Positions 52,027 to 62,392 are shown, counted from the stretch's first letter. The stretch is DNA of 64,000 nucleotides from Bacteroidota bacterium (GCA_029557895.1 JAKQHT010000025.1:124001-188000), one strand, 5' to 3'. The notes: generated by a model from the letters alone, not told the origin. A program made the numbers and translations.

Positions 52027-54582
52027 TTAAAATGGATAATTGATACCGATATTGTAAACCGCACGGCTGAAATTGTAGTCCTTGAACCAACGGTTGTTTT
52101 CGGACCGGGCAGGGTTATAGGTCTTAAAGCCGATATCGAAGCGGAGCACGAAGAAACTGAAATCGTAACGAAACCCAAATCCTGAACCCAGAGCGATGTC
52201 CTTTAACGAACTGAAACTATCAAATGTGGCACCTTCATCTTTGGTGTTGTCCAGCACGTTCCAGATGTTTCCTGCATCGGCAAAAATTGCGCCGTAAAAA
52301 TTTCCGAAAATATTGAAACGTTCTTCAGCGCTCAAATGCAATTTGAAATTGGCTTCGTTAAATTCGTTGATGGATTTTGTGCTGCCAGGTCCCAAATTGT
52401 AGGCCGTCCATGCCCTGTTGTCATTTGGGCCGCCACCGAAAAAGCTTTTTGCAAACGGGATGTTGTCCGAGTTGCCATATGGAATGGCAATGCCTGCATA
52501 AGTACGGATGGCAAACACGTTTTTGTGCCCCAAATCCCAATATTTCACATAATCAATTTCGCCTTTGACATATTGAGAGAACGCCACACCGAAAACTTCA
52601 TAGCGGTCGTTGGTATTTTTCTCCAATCCAAGAATGCCCGAAATATTTGAAAGCATATTGCCTGCCAGTTCGACCCTGAAACGTATGATGGAAAAATCGT
52701 TATCAAAAAGACTTTCGCGCCTGTTTTTCACATAATTAAAACTTGTTGAAAATATAAGGTTCTCTTCTGTCAAGCGCTCTTTGCGTTCCGATATGGCATT
52801 GACACTACGATAGGCATCATCATCTGGATCCAATGACGTATTGCCGTTGAGAACATCGGTTATAAAGGTATCGGCCTGATCGGGGATGCCGAGATTTTCT
52901 GTATTGGAAATATAATTTATGGAGTGTGCTATGTCATTCAGTCGGTTGTATGAATTCTGGTAAACCCTGAAGTAATTGCCAACATTGAGGTTTTTTACAT
53001 ATTGAACGTTAAAAAGATCCAAGGTATTGGTGACCTTTCGGGACGGATACCAATTGAAACTAAAAACACCGGTAAAGGTTTGTTTGTCAAGCCCTATGTT
53101 TGTTTGGCTGGTGGCAGCTGCGCTAATGCGTGTGCTGGGCGACATGTATTTCGGGATCAACCGTTCGGTATTTAAGGGGAAAAAGATCCTCGGGATGGTA
53201 AGTTTCATATTGGCGCCTACCTCGTTGATATCAAAAAACTTGTCTTTTGAGTTGCTGCTTTCTTTTGAAGATCCTATTGAACCCAATGCCGATATTTCAA
53301 AAATTTCAGCGCCCTTGAAAATGTTCCTGACCAGAAGCCCGGAACTGAACGAAAGCCCAATGGTCTGGATGTTGCTCTGTGACACTTCAGTTGTAAAGTT
53401 GAGCCCGAATTTTTTCTTCTGCGTGAGGTAGATGTTGGCTATCAATGTGCTGTCGGAAGGGTTTTCCACATAGTTGATCGTTGGGTATTTGAATATCTTT
53501 AGTTCACTGAGGTATCTGTAAGTCCGTGTCCTGTCGAGATCCCTGAAAGGCCTGTCTTTGGCAATAAAAATGGCATCGGTAAGTGCTTTTGGGCGGTACT
53601 TTAGCTTTCCGTAACTGTACAGGTTGTAGTTTTTATAGGTGATAGAGTCGGAAATGCCTATATCTTTGTTTTCAAATTTGTTGTCGGTAAAAATATTGAC
53701 CTCTTTTATTTTATAGACTTTAAAAGGTTGGCTGTAAGAAGAATCAGAGATTCTGAAAGTGCGGTTTTGGATAACCAGATCGGTCAATACCTTGTGGTCT
53801 GTGTTTGTGGTATCGATAACAAAATTGATGTAATCCTGTCCAAAATGGTAATAACCCAGGTTGCGGAGTGATTCCGACAGCCTTGACCGTTCGGCACCAA
53901 AGTCGGTGTCATCGTATTGTTTTCCCGGTTTTAGCAAAGAACCCGCTTTAAGGGTGGCTTCGTAAAGACTGTCTATGCTCGGGGTGGCTATCTTTGCAGT
54001 GATGGAATCCAAAATGTAGGGCGTGCCGGTATTGACAAAATAATCGGCCGTGGCGCGCTGGTCGTCCATTCTATTGATGGTGTAGGACGTTTTTGCATTG
54101 AACCATCCTTTGCTGAAATAGTATTTTTGCAGCAGCGTTTTTGATTTTTCTGCCAAATCTTCATTGACGGTCACGGGAGCTTCCCCGGTAGTTTTCCACC
54201 AAGTGTTGATGTTCTTTTTGGCTTGTATCAGTGCTTCGTACTGTTTTATGGAAAGCAATTTCTTCTGGCCGTCCCTTGGTTTTTCGGGGTTTCTGTATTT
54301 TGCTTCCAGAATGGAATCTATGTTGGGGCGTGCCAGGTTGTACAGATGGAGCCGCAACGGGTAACCCAAAAGCTTGCTGTTGGGGCGCTGGTATATCAAA
54401 TTATTGACAGTTTCAGTATTGTTTTTTTTTCCATTGACAAAAACGGAATTTTTGGTAAGCAGATGCTCGTCCTTTTTGACCCGCTTTATGGCGTTGCAAG
54501 ACGTGAGCAGGGCAGTCGACAGTGCAATCAATGCTATTTTTGTGATAATGTGCTTCAAAACCGTTTTAGAGCAAAAAAACAT
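52027..54582 (-). CDS. tamL: TamL-type translocation and assembly lipoprotein (BamA/Omp85 family)
   Basis: 851 residues. The signal peptide ends in a lipobox (ALLTSC, Cys29). The first half has POTRA-like repeats, and the C-terminal ~400 residues form an Omp85 barrel ending in an aromatic strand (YNIGINYPF), with FAKSFFGGGPNDNRAW and a VRGF-like region. In Bacteroidota, TamL is a lipidated form of TamA that works with TamB in outer membrane assembly. It is divergent from the methyltransferase gene. Confidence 0.88.
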   Translation of the reverse strand: MFFCSKTVLKHIITKIALIALSTALLTSCNAIKRVKKDEHLLTKNSVFVNGKKNNTETVNNLIYQRPNSKLLGYPLRLHLYNLARPNIDSILEAKYRNPEKPRDGQKKLLSIKQYEALIQAKKNINTWWKTTGEAPVTVNEDLAEKSKTLLQKYYFSKGWFNAKTSYTINRMDDQRATADYFVNTGTPYILDSITAKIATPSIDSLYEATLKAGSLLKPGKQYDDTDFGAERSRLSESLRNLGYYHFGQDYINFVIDTTNTDHKVLTDLVIQNRTFRISDSSYSQPFKVYKIKEVNIFTDNKFENKDIGISDSITYKNYNLYSYGKLKYRPKALTDAIFIAKDRPFRDLDRTRTYRYLSELKIFKYPTINYVENPSDSTLIANIYLTQKKKFGLNFTTEVSQSNIQTIGLSFSSGLLVRNIFKGAEIFEISALGSIGSSKESSNSKDKFFDINEVGANMKLTIPRIFFPLNTERLIPKYMSPSTRISAAATSQTNIGLDKQTFTGVFSFNWYPSRKVTNTLDLFNVQYVKNLNVGNYFRVYQNSYNRLNDIAHSINYISNTENLGIPDQADTFITDVLNGNTSLDPDDDAYRSVNAISERKERLTEENLIFSTSFNYVKNRRESLFDNDFSIIRFRVELAGNMLSNISGILGLEKNTNDRYEVFGVAFSQYVKGEIDYVKYWDLGHKNVFAIRTYAGIAIPYGNSDNIPFAKSFFGGGPNDNRAWTAYNLGPGSTKSINEFNEANFKLHLSAEERFNIFGNFYGAIFADAGNIWNVLDNTKDEGATFDSFSSLKDIALGSGFGFRYDFSFFVLRFDIGFKTYNPARSENNRWFKDYNFSRAVYNIGINYPF

Positions 54583-54600
54583 TCAACAATATAAACGAAA

Positions 54601-54608
54601 CAAAAGTA
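54601..54608 (-). promoter_or_regulatory. -7 element upstream of tamL
   Basis: TACTTTTG on the minus strand 18 bases before the ATG; no matching -33 box. Confidence 0.3.
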
Positions 54609-54793
54609 ATTACATTTTAAGAATCTGTTTAAATTTGTTTTGCAAGAAAATTTATACTTTTTTTTTAGCAAAACGACGGATCCAGATAGTCTTTGGGATT
54701 AAAGGATAGCAGGGCTATCGTTTCAAAAATTACCGAAGTTGAAGCCAAAAAGAAGCAAAAATGAATTGTGAAAATATAATTGAACAGATTCTA

Positions 54794-55528
54794 ATGCTTT
54801 CTAAAAACGAAATAAAACTAATTAATAGTCTTTCCCAAAAAAAATACAGGGAAGTACACCAACTTTTCATTGTTGAGGGTAAAAAATCGATCCTGGAATT
54901 CTTGGATTCGCACATGGAACTCCACCATTTGTACTCGACTTCCGATGATTTTGATGTCGAAAAGAATAAACATTCCCTAATTACGGAGCAAGAACTCAAA
55001 AAAGCCAGTTCATTGAAAACCCCAAACACTTGCATTGCCCTTTTCAGGATATCCAAGAGCAAAACCATTGATTTTTCTAAATTGGTGCTTGCGCTTGACG
55101 ATGTCCGTGACCCTGGCAATCTCGGCACGATTATCCGGCTTTGTGATTGGTTTGGTGTCGAGCATTTGGTGTGCAGCAAAGCAACGGTAGATTGTTATAA
55201 CCCAAAGGTTGTGCAGGCCACGATGGGGTCATTGGCAAGGGTTTCGGTCCATTATACAGATTTGGCAGCCTTTTTGGGGTCTTCAAACGTGCCAATATTT
55301 GGGGCATTTATGGACGGCGCCAATATTTATAGCCATATTTTGCCCAAACAAGGTATTTTGGTTATGGGTAACGAGGCCAACGGCATTTCGCAAGAGGTAG
55401 CATCTTCAATCAAAAAAAGAGTTGGCATTCCACAATTTGGCGATGCAAAATCGGCTGAAAGCCTCAACGTTGCCACCGCTACCGCTATAATGTTGAGCGA
55501 GTTTGCAAGGCGTTCTATTGGAACGTGA
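54794..55528 (+). CDS. TrmH/SpoU-family RNA 2'-O-methyltransferase
   Basis: 244 residues from ATG 54794 (MLSKNEIKLINSLSQKKYR), where homologues usually begin; an ATG 11 codons upstream (54761) is the alternative. A substrate-binding N-terminal domain is followed by the SPOUT trefoil knot with LALDDVRDPGNLGTIIRLCDWFG, LVMGNEANGIS and PQFGDAKSAESLNVATATAI (the three SpoU motifs). It methylates a ribose in rRNA or tRNA using SAM; the site is not known. It overlaps the convergent porT gene by 14 bases at the 3' end. Confidence 0.92.
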   Translation: MLSKNEIKLINSLSQKKYREVHQLFIVEGKKSILEFLDSHMELHHLYSTSDDFDVEKNKHSLITEQELKKASSLKTPNTCIALFRISKSKTIDFSKLVLALDDVRDPGNLGTIIRLCDWFGVEHLVCSKATVDCYNPKVVQATMGSLARVSVHYTDLAAFLGSSNVPIFGAFMDGANIYSHILPKQGILVMGNEANGISQEVASSIKKRVGIPQFGDAKSAESLNVATATAIMLSEFARRSIGT

Positions 55529-56243
55529 AATTTATAAAAACGCCCCTGGTTTTCATTGAAGACACGTTGGAAGTCCAAGGGCTGTTTGGGTCAACATCCC
55601 GAACAATTTCGTCGTTTAAGGCAAAAACACCACGGATGGAAGGCGTGAACTTAAAATAGAAAAGGTAAAAATCGATACCAAAGCCAAGTTCATAAAACAT
55701 CATATTTTTTTTAGATCGGAACTGTCCGGAACTGTTATCGTCCGGGTTCTTTTCGTTACTCGAAAGGTTGAGTGCCGTAGAAAATCCGCCGACGATAAAA
55801 GGTTTAAAGTTGTTGATGCGCTTGGTAGAAATCTTCAACAGCAAAGGGAGATGGATATAGGTGGATTTTACCTCCCTTTTCAGGTCGGCGTCAGTGAAAT
55901 TGATGCCGGTAAAATAAATGGAATCATATTGGATGTTGCGCTGTGTGATGTACAGGCCAGGTTCAAAGCGAAGATTGAAATGGTCGTTGATGCGCAAATC
56001 GCCCACAAGCCCAACATTAAAACCGATATTGTCCTCAACCAAAATATCGGGCTTGTCTTCTTCATATTCAAACTTAAAGTCATAACTGTTGAGGCCAAAA
56101 AAATAGCCCCAGTTCAACAGGTTTTTTTCGGTTGATCCTTTTCCTCCGTTGGCGTCATTGATTATCTTTTCTTTGGTAAAAAGCTGTGCACTGGATAGTT
56201 GCGCCAAAAACAGAAAGAGTATGAATGTGCTTATTTTTTTCAT
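55515..56243 (-). CDS. porT: PorT family outer membrane protein (type IX secretion)
   Basis: 242 residues. Signal peptide (ends QLSSAQ) followed by an eight-strand-like barrel pattern (INDHFNLRFEPGLYI, STYIHLPLLLKIS, FIVGGFSTALNL, RGVFINFTFQ). The position beside menG and the sequence fit PorT, needed for type IX secretion and gliding. The window contains three T9SS cargo proteins that would depend on this system. It starts three bases after the menG stop and is likely in one operon with it. Confidence 0.87.
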   Translation of the reverse strand: MKKISTFILFLFLAQLSSAQLFTKEKIINDANGGKGSTEKNLLNWGYFFGLNSYDFKFEYEEDKPDILVEDNIGFNVGLVGDLRINDHFNLRFEPGLYITQRNIQYDSIYFTGINFTDADLKREVKSTYIHLPLLLKISTKRINNFKPFIVGGFSTALNLSSNEKNPDDNSSGQFRSKKNMMFYELGFGIDFYLFYFKFTPSIRGVFALNDEIVRDVDPNSPWTSNVSSMKTRGVFINFTFQ

Positions 56244-56246
56244 ATA

Positions 56247-56975
56247 TTATTTCGATGCTTTGTATATCGTTGCCACGCCAAAGGTTTGGGGCATCGCTTC
56301 GACATTATTAAACCCAATTTGCCTCAAAATATTGTTCAGTGCCTCGCCGTAAGGGAACTTTGAGGCAGATTCACTCAAATAGGCATACGCCGAACGGTCC
56401 TTGGAAAAGAGGCGTCCAATGTTCGGGAGTATGTTTTTAGTATAAAACGAATAGCCCATTTTGTACGGGTTTTTGGTGGGCACAGACGTTTCCAAAATGA
56501 CAAAGGTACCGTTGGGCTTCAACACCCGAAGTATTTCTGACAGTCCTTTTTCGAGGTCTTCAAAATTGCGGATTCCGAAAGCAACGGTAACAGCGTCAAA
56601 GCTGTTGCTTTCAAAAGGAAGGTTTTCCGAATCGCCCACCATAAGCGTGATCTTGTTGTTGAGTCCTTTTTGCGCCACTTTTTTTCTGCCGACCTCCAAC
56701 ATGCCTTCGCTGATATCTACCCCTGTGATCTCGGCATGGGTTTTGGCAGCTAGCTGTATGGCCAGATCACCCGTTCCGGTGGCTATATCCAGAACATTTT
56801 TTGGATGTTGTTTTGTTATTAGTGCCACAACTTTTTTGCGCCATTTCACATCGATGCCCAATGAAATGACCCTGTTGAGGCCATCATATTCATTGGAGAT
56901 GGTATCAAACATCTGCGTGACCTGCTGTTTCTTGTCCAGGTTGCTGCCTTTGTATGGTGTAACTTTTTCTGACAT
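56247..56975 (-). CDS. ubiE: Demethylmenaquinone methyltransferase
   Basis: 242 residues from ATG 56975 ([11 protein letters not shown]); an in-frame ATG 11 codons upstream is not used because the family starts here. SAM motif [29 protein letters not shown], and the UbiE/MenG signature [13 protein letters not shown] and [15 protein letters not shown]. It makes menaquinone from demethylmenaquinone, the respiratory quinone in this phylum (menG is an alternative name). Confidence 0.94.
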   Translation of the reverse strand: MSEKVTPYKGSNLDKKQQVTQMFDTISNEYDGLNRVISLGIDVKWRKKVVALITKQHPKNVLDIATGTGDLAIQLAAKTHAEITGVDISEGMLEVGRKKVAQKGLNNKITLMVGDSENLPFESNSFDAVTVAFGIRNFEDLEKGLSEILRVLKPNGTFVILETSVPTKNPYKMGYSFYTKNILPNIGRLFSKDRSAYAYLSESASKFPYGEALNNILRQIGFNNVEAMPQTFGVATIYKASK

Positions 56976-57050
56976 CCGAAAAATTTTGGCAAATATATGA
57001 TAAACCATGGGTTTTAAAATAATATCGCAGATTTATAAAAACGTACTTTG

Positions 57051-57082
57051 TTGAGTCTCTAGGTTAAATTGTAGTATATTTG
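57051..57082 (+). promoter_or_regulatory. Promoter of trkA-trkH
   Basis: TTG (57051-57053), 21 bases, TATATTTG (57075-57082), 22 bases before the trkA ATG. Confidence 0.5.
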
Positions 57083-57103
57083 TAAGTTGAATTATCATTT
57101 CAA

Positions 57104-58453
57104 ATGAAAATAATCATTGCAGGAGCAGGTGAGGTAGGATTCCATTTGGCAAAATTGCTCTCTTTTGAATCACAGGAGATTACATTGCTCGATACCAAAA
57201 AGGAAAGCCTTGTATATGCCATAGATCACTTGGATATCAGGGTCATTAAAGGCGATGCCACGTCTATTGCAGTCCTCAACGATGCGCGCATAGACGATTC
57301 TGACCTTTTTATTGCCGTTACTTCATCCGAGACTACCAACATTACTGCGTGCGTTCTTGCAAAGCAATTGGGTGCAAAACGTACCATTGCAAGAATTTCA
57401 AATACAGAATTTATTGACCATAAGGATGTTGTCGGTTTTTCCAGGTTTGGTATTGACGAACTTATTTCCCCCGAAACTTTGGCTGCAAACGAAATAGAAC
57501 TGCTCCTCAATCAGTATGGTTTCAATGATAGCTACGAATTTGAGGATGGCACCTTGAGCATGGTGAGCTTGAGGCTGTCAAGAACGGCGAGTTTTGTCGA
57601 TAAAACTGTAAAAGAAGCTGCAGAACTTTTTCCGGAACTGAACTTTGTTCCCATAGCCATCCAGCGTTTTGGCACCCAATATACCATCATTCCGCACGGT
57701 GATACACAGTTTAAGGAAGGCGATAAAGTGGTTTTTGTCACAACCAAAGGTGGCGAAGAGGAATTGTTCGGACTTTCCGGTAGAGTGCGGATGGACATCA
57801 AGGACGTTATGATTCTTGGAGGGAGCAAGATAGGATTAAAAACAGCAAAAGAACTGTGCAATAGTAAGTTTAAGGTCAAATTGGTAGAAAAAGACAAGGA
57901 GATAGCCTTCGAAATGGCAGATGAACTGCCCGAAGCCTTGGTTATCAATGGCGATGGACGTAATGTGGAGTTGCTCGATGAGGAAAATATTGGCAACATG
58001 GATGCTTTTATAGCGGTTACAGGTGACTCTGAAACCAATATCATGTCCTGCCTGGTGGCAAAATCAAAAGGCGTCCAAAAAACCATCGCGCTTGTTGAGA
58101 ACATGGATTATTACCAGTTGTCATATTCTATAGGTATCGATACGCTGATCAACAAAAAGCTGTTGGCTGCCAATAACATTTTCCGTTACATCCGTAAAGG
58201 TGAAGTTGTGGCCATGACCAAACTGACCAATATGAATGCCGAACTATTGGAATTTGAGGTAAAAGACAAGTCGAAGATTACCAATAAGTTGATTAAAGAT
58301 TTAGAGTTTCCGCGCTCTGCCATCATTGGTGGTGTTATCAGGAACGGTAAGGGCGTCATCCCGTTGGGAAATTTCAAAATAGAGCCAGGCGATAGGGTGG
58401 TTGTATGTTGTTTGCCAAGGTGCATCACTGAAGTAGAGAAGTTTTTCTTTTAA
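57104..58453 (+). CDS. trkA: Trk potassium uptake regulator TrkA
   Basis: 449 residues with two NAD-binding RCK-N domains (GAGEVGFHLAKLL at about 7-19; GGSKIGLKTAKELC at about 239-252), each followed by a TrkA-C domain (LEDGTLSMVSLRL; AELLEFEVKD-like). This two-fold layout is that of full-length TrkA. It binds NAD(H) and nucleotides on the cytoplasmic side and gates TrkH. It is four bases from trkH, so they are co-transcribed. Confidence 0.95.
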   Translation: MKIIIAGAGEVGFHLAKLLSFESQEITLLDTKKESLVYAIDHLDIRVIKGDATSIAVLNDARIDDSDLFIAVTSSETTNITACVLAKQLGAKRTIARISNTEFIDHKDVVGFSRFGIDELISPETLAANEIELLLNQYGFNDSYEFEDGTLSMVSLRLSRTASFVDKTVKEAAELFPELNFVPIAIQRFGTQYTIIPHGDTQFKEGDKVVFVTTKGGEEELFGLSGRVRMDIKDVMILGGSKIGLKTAKELCNSKFKVKLVEKDKEIAFEMADELPEALVINGDGRNVELLDEENIGNMDAFIAVTGDSETNIMSCLVAKSKGVQKTIALVENMDYYQLSYSIGIDTLINKKLLAANNIFRYIRKGEVVAMTKLTNMNAELLEFEVKDKSKITNKLIKDLEFPRSAIIGGVIRNGKGVIPLGNFKIEPGDRVVVCCLPRCITEVEKFFF

Positions 58454-58457
58454 TAGC

Positions 58458-59954
58458 ATGTCGAGGTTCAACGTAAAGCTCATTTTTCATTTTTTTGGAT
58501 TGCTCCTGCTCTTCAATGGTGGTTTTATACTGCTTTCTGCTTTGGTGAGTGCCATTTATAGCGATGGGGCGACATTGAGTCTTTTTGTTTCGGGTATTTC
58601 GGTTTTGTTTCTCGGTGTTTTGCTGATGTTGTTGACCAAAAAACACAGCAAGGTGATGAACAAGCGCGAAGGTTATTTTGTAGTGACTTTCGGTTGGGTG
58701 GTGATGGCGCTCTCGGGAGTTGTTCCGTATTTGGCCACAGGGTCGATTCCTACATTTACAAGTGCGTTTTTTGAAACAATGTCCGGCTATACGACCACTG
58801 GTTCTACCATCTTGGAGGATATAGAATCCTTGCCCGAAGGAATCTTGTTTTGGCGGAGCTTGACCCATTGGATAGGCGGTATGGGTATCATTGTTCTGGC
58901 CATTGCCATCTTGCCATTGCTGGGTATTGGTGGCATGCAACTTTTTGCGGCCGAAGCACCTGGCCCAAATGCTGATAAGCTCCATCCTCGAATTACCGAT
59001 ACCGCTAAACGGCTTTGGTTGATTTATTTTGGTTATACCGTGGCAGAAACCATCCTGCTGAAAGTAGCCGGAATGTCATTTTTTGATGCGATTAACCACT
59101 CCATGAGTACAATGGCAACAGGTGGGTTTTCGACCAAGAATGCCAGCCTTGCCTATTGGAACGACAAGCCTGCCATACAGTACATTGTCATTGTTTTTAT
59201 GTTTTTGGCAGGAACCAATTTTGTGCTAAGTTATTATGCCTTTAAAGGAAAAGTACAAAAAGCATTGGGCGATGAAGAATTGCAGTGGTATTTTAAGTTC
59301 ATATTTACTTTTACGGCCATAGTTGCTCTCATTGTTTATTTTAAGACTGATTTTTCAATATCGAGTATTGACCACCCAATGGTGTTCGGTTTGGGTGAGG
59401 CTTCACTGCGGCATGCTTTGTTCCAGGTATTGAGCGTCATTACCACTACCGGTTTTGTTTCGGCAGATTATACCTTATGGACGCCCTTTTTGGTCGTATT
59501 CTTTTTTGGTATCATGTTTTTGGGTGGATCGGCAGGGAGTACTTCGGGCGGTATCAAGGTAATGCGCCATCTTATACTTATCAAAAACGGTTTTTTGGAG
59601 TTCAAGCGGGCACTTCATCCAAATGCGGTATTGCCTGTGCGGTACAATTCCAAGGCAATTTCCGGGCAAATCATTTACAACATCTTGGGTTTTTTCATCC
59701 TCTATATGCTTTTGTTTATCATAGGGGCTTTGGTGTTTTCAATGTTCCAAATTGATTTTGTATCCTCTGTGGGTATTTCTGCCGCCAGTCTTGGAAATGT
59801 TGGGCCATCCATTGGCAATTTTGGCCCGGTGCACAACTATGCGAGCTTGCCGCCCTTGGCACAATGGTGGGCTTCTTTTCTGATGCTTGTTGGCCGTTTG
59901 GAGCTTTTTACCGTTCTGATTTTGTTGACGCCTTTTTTCTGGAGAAACCGATAG
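58458..59954 (+). CDS. trkH: Trk potassium uptake protein TrkH
   Basis: 498 residues, about ten membrane segments with four pore-loop repeats. The filter sequences include FETMSGYTTTGST (about 97-109), NHSMSTMATGGFSTKN (given in part), VLSVITTTGFVSADY and GISAASLGNVGPS, the SGYTTTG/TGGF/TTGF/LGNVGP pattern of TrkH. It imports K+ with TrkA. It converges with the aminotransferase gene 18 bases on. Confidence 0.95.
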   Translation: MSRFNVKLIFHFFGLLLLFNGGFILLSALVSAIYSDGATLSLFVSGISVLFLGVLLMLLTKKHSKVMNKREGYFVVTFGWVVMALSGVVPYLATGSIPTFTSAFFETMSGYTTTGSTILEDIESLPEGILFWRSLTHWIGGMGIIVLAIAILPLLGIGGMQLFAAEAPGPNADKLHPRITDTAKRLWLIYFGYTVAETILLKVAGMSFFDAINHSMSTMATGGFSTKNASLAYWNDKPAIQYIVIVFMFLAGTNFVLSYYAFKGKVQKALGDEELQWYFKFIFTFTAIVALIVYFKTDFSISSIDHPMVFGLGEASLRHALFQVLSVITTTGFVSADYTLWTPFLVVFFFGIMFLGGSAGSTSGGIKVMRHLILIKNGFLEFKRALHPNAVLPVRYNSKAISGQIIYNILGFFILYMLLFIIGALVFSMFQIDFVSSVGISAASLGNVGPSIGNFGPVHNYASLPPLAQWWASFLMLVGRLELFTVLILLTPFFWRNR

Positions 59955-59971
59955 TCTGGGTAGCTTAAAGC

Positions 59972-61156
59972 CTATGTCAACGCCGCCTTGATCCGCCTTA
60001 CGGCTTCTGTAATTTGCTCTTTGGATGCAGCATAGGACAGCCTGATGCAGTTAGGATCTCCAAAGGCACCGCCCGTTACCGTTGCCACCAGGGCTTCTTC
60101 CAAAAGGTACATCGAGAAATCATCTGCATTAGCTATGTGTTTTCCTCGCAATGTTTTTCCGAAATAATACGAAACATCGGGGAAGACATAAAAAGCCCCT
60201 TCGGGAACGTTGTTCTTAAAAGTGGGGATTTCGTTGAGCAAAGACAAAATAAGGTCGCGCCGTGTCCTGAATTCGTCCACCATAAACTTGATGCGTTCTG
60301 GCGATTCGTTAAGGGCGGTAATTGTGGCTCGCTGTGCAATACTGTTGGCACCACTGGTAATCTGTCCCTGCATTTTGGTACAGGCCTTGGCAATATATTC
60401 TGGTGCGCCGAGGTAGCCAATACGCCACCCTGTCATGGCAAAAGCTTTGGATACGCCGTTGACGGTCACGGTGCGGTCAAACATATCGTCAAACTGCGCC
60501 ATGCTTTCATGACCGCCCACAAAATTGATATGTTCGTAAATTTCGTCAGAAACCACAATAATACCCGGGTGTTTTTGCAATACATCGGCTAGCGCTCGCA
60601 ATTCTGCTTTGCTGTACACAGAACCACTCGGGTTGCAGGGTGAACTGTACCATAGCATTTTGGTCCTTGGTGTAATGGCGGCCTCCAATTGCTCCGGAGT
60701 GAGCTTAAAATCATTATCTATAGACGTTTGGACTTCCACCGGAATGCCTTCGTTCAACTTGACGATGTCGCTATAACTAACCCAATATGGGCAGGGAAGA
60801 ATGACCTCATCTCCCTTGTTGATCATCACTGCAGCTACATTGGCCAGACATTGCTTGGCGCCGGTAGAAACCACAATCTGTGACGGTGTATAGTGTAACC
60901 CATTGTCACGTTTGAATTTTGTAACGATGGCCTCCTTTAGTTCTACATAGCCGTCAACAGGTGTATAAGCACTATAATTCTCATCGATTGCTCGCTTTGC
61001 AGCCTCCTTGATATAATCGGGCGTATTGAAATCGGGTTCGCCAAGGCTTAGGCCAATAATGTCCTTGCCTTCGGCACGTAGCTCACGGGTTTTTGCTGCC
61101 ATGGCAAGGGTGGCAGACGTCGTCATGCCCAATACCCTTTCAGAAAGTTGTACCAT
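59972..61156 (-). CDS. Class I/II pyridoxal-phosphate aminotransferase (AspC type)
   Basis: 394 residues. GLSLGEPDFNTPDYI at the start, PCPYWVSYSDIV, NPSGSVYSKAEL, VVSDEIYEHINF and the PLP Lys in NGVSKAFAMTGWRIGYLG (about residue 237) are those of the aspartate/prephenate aminotransferase subgroup Ib. The likely reaction is aspartate:2-oxoglutarate transamination. Prephenate specificity is possible. It lies five bases downstream of the desaturase gene and is probably transcribed from that promoter. Confidence 0.92.
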   Translation of the reverse strand: MVQLSERVLGMTTSATLAMAAKTRELRAEGKDIIGLSLGEPDFNTPDYIKEAAKRAIDENYSAYTPVDGYVELKEAIVTKFKRDNGLHYTPSQIVVSTGAKQCLANVAAVMINKGDEVILPCPYWVSYSDIVKLNEGIPVEVQTSIDNDFKLTPEQLEAAITPRTKMLWYSSPCNPSGSVYSKAELRALADVLQKHPGIIVVSDEIYEHINFVGGHESMAQFDDMFDRTVTVNGVSKAFAMTGWRIGYLGAPEYIAKACTKMQGQITSGANSIAQRATITALNESPERIKFMVDEFRTRRDLILSLLNEIPTFKNNVPEGAFYVFPDVSYYFGKTLRGKHIANADDFSMYLLEEALVATVTGGAFGDPNCIRLSYAASKEQITEAVRRIKAALT

Positions 61157-61161
61157 AAAGT

Positions 61162-62265
61162 TTATGCTTGGATTGCGGGTTTCATCCCCATTTCTTTCAA
61201 ATACCTGAAATGCGCCGCAATGGCCTTTCGTGTGGTTTCGTATTCTTTGTAAGGCAAATTGAATTCCTTTGCGGTTTCTTTTACGATCTTGGAAATCTTC
61301 GTGTAATGTATATGGCTGATATTAGGGAATATATGATGTTCTACCTGATGGTTGAGACCTCCTGTAAACCAATTGACGATTTTGTTGTTGGTTGCAAAAT
61401 TTACGGTGGTTTCCAATTGGTGGATGGCCCACGTGTTTTTCATCGTACCGTTTGCTTCGGGCAATGGCATCTCGGCTTCATCCATGACGTGCGCCAACTG
61501 GAAAACCACACTCAATATAAGGCCGGCAACATAGTGCATCAAAAAGAAACCGAGTAGTATTTTCCACCAAACGATATCGGTAATCAAAATGGGCAGTACA
61601 ATCCAGATGGATAAATAGATTATTTTTGAAATGACCAATTTGCTCCATTCAGTAGATGGATTTGGAAATTTTCCGTAGGAAAGCTTGCGTTTAAGGTAGC
61701 GTTTCATCTGAAGGAAATCTGTGGTGATGGCCCAGTTGATGGTCAGTAAACCGTATAGGAACAGAGAATAATAATGTTGAAATTTGTGGTGCCTGCGCCA
61801 TTCGGCGTGTTTTGAAAAGCGAAGAATGCGACCCGCTTCCAAATCTTCGTCATGGCCGTGGATGTTGGTATATGTGTGGTGCAGTACATTGTGCTGTACT
61901 TTCCAGTTATAGACATTGCCCGCCAAAATATAGATGCTGCTGCCCATCAATCGGTTGATCCATTCTTTGTTTGAAAACGAACCGTGGTTGCCATCGTGCA
62001 TCACGTTCATGCCCACACCTGCCATTCCGATACCCATAATAATGTTCAGTAGTAACAAAGCCCAAGTGGGTAGATTTAATGTAAGTATCAGGAAATATGG
62101 CGTCAGGAACAGGGTGAACATGACTATGGTCTTTAGCCACAGTTTCCAATTCCCGGTACGCTTGATGTTATTTTCTTTAAAATAATCGTTCACACGTTTG
62201 TTGAGCGTTCTAAAGAATTTTGTGGAATCGTTTCTCGAGAAGGATATGGGTTGCTGTATCATCAT
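61162..62265 (-). CDS. Membrane fatty acid desaturase (acyl-CoA/acyl-lipid type)
   Basis: 367 residues. Three His boxes coordinate the di-iron site: HDGNH (about 89-93), HNVLHH (about 125-130) and HQVEHH (about 308-313), and four membrane segments lie in two pairs. The QVEHH box with Gln in front is the front-end/linoleoyl-CoA desaturase-like type, but there is no fused cytochrome b5. It probably introduces double bonds into membrane lipids, for example during cold adaptation. Substrate position unknown. Confidence 0.9.
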   Translation of the reverse strand: MMIQQPISFSRNDSTKFFRTLNKRVNDYFKENNIKRTGNWKLWLKTIVMFTLFLTPYFLILTLNLPTWALLLLNIIMGIGMAGVGMNVMHDGNHGSFSNKEWINRLMGSSIYILAGNVYNWKVQHNVLHHTYTNIHGHDEDLEAGRILRFSKHAEWRRHHKFQHYYSLFLYGLLTINWAITTDFLQMKRYLKRKLSYGKFPNPSTEWSKLVISKIIYLSIWIVLPILITDIVWWKILLGFFLMHYVAGLILSVVFQLAHVMDEAEMPLPEANGTMKNTWAIHQLETTVNFATNNKIVNWFTGGLNHQVEHHIFPNISHIHYTKISKIVKETAKEFNLPYKEYETTRKAIAAHFRYLKEMGMKPAIQA

Positions 62266-62318
62266 TTAAAATTTACTTCTTGACACCAAATTTTAGGTGC
62301 TAATGTGATTTCTCGTGG

Positions 62319-62347
62319 CAAATATAATCAATAAAATGTGCGCCAAA
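62319..62347 (-). promoter_or_regulatory. Promoter of the desaturase-aminotransferase pair
   Basis: On the minus strand TTTG (62344-62347), 17 bases, TATATTTG (62319-62326), 53 bases before the desaturase ATG. Confidence 0.4.
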
Positions 62348-62384
62348 GATCGCTCGATGCTAATTTTAACGACATAAAATTGCA

Positions 62385-62392
62385 TATTTTTG
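62385..62392 (+). promoter_or_regulatory. -7 element of rsmG
   Basis: TATTTTTG ends 15 bases before the rsmG ATG, giving a very short leader. Its position excludes a longer rsmG start (TTG at 62390). It is divergent from the desaturase promoter. Confidence 0.4.
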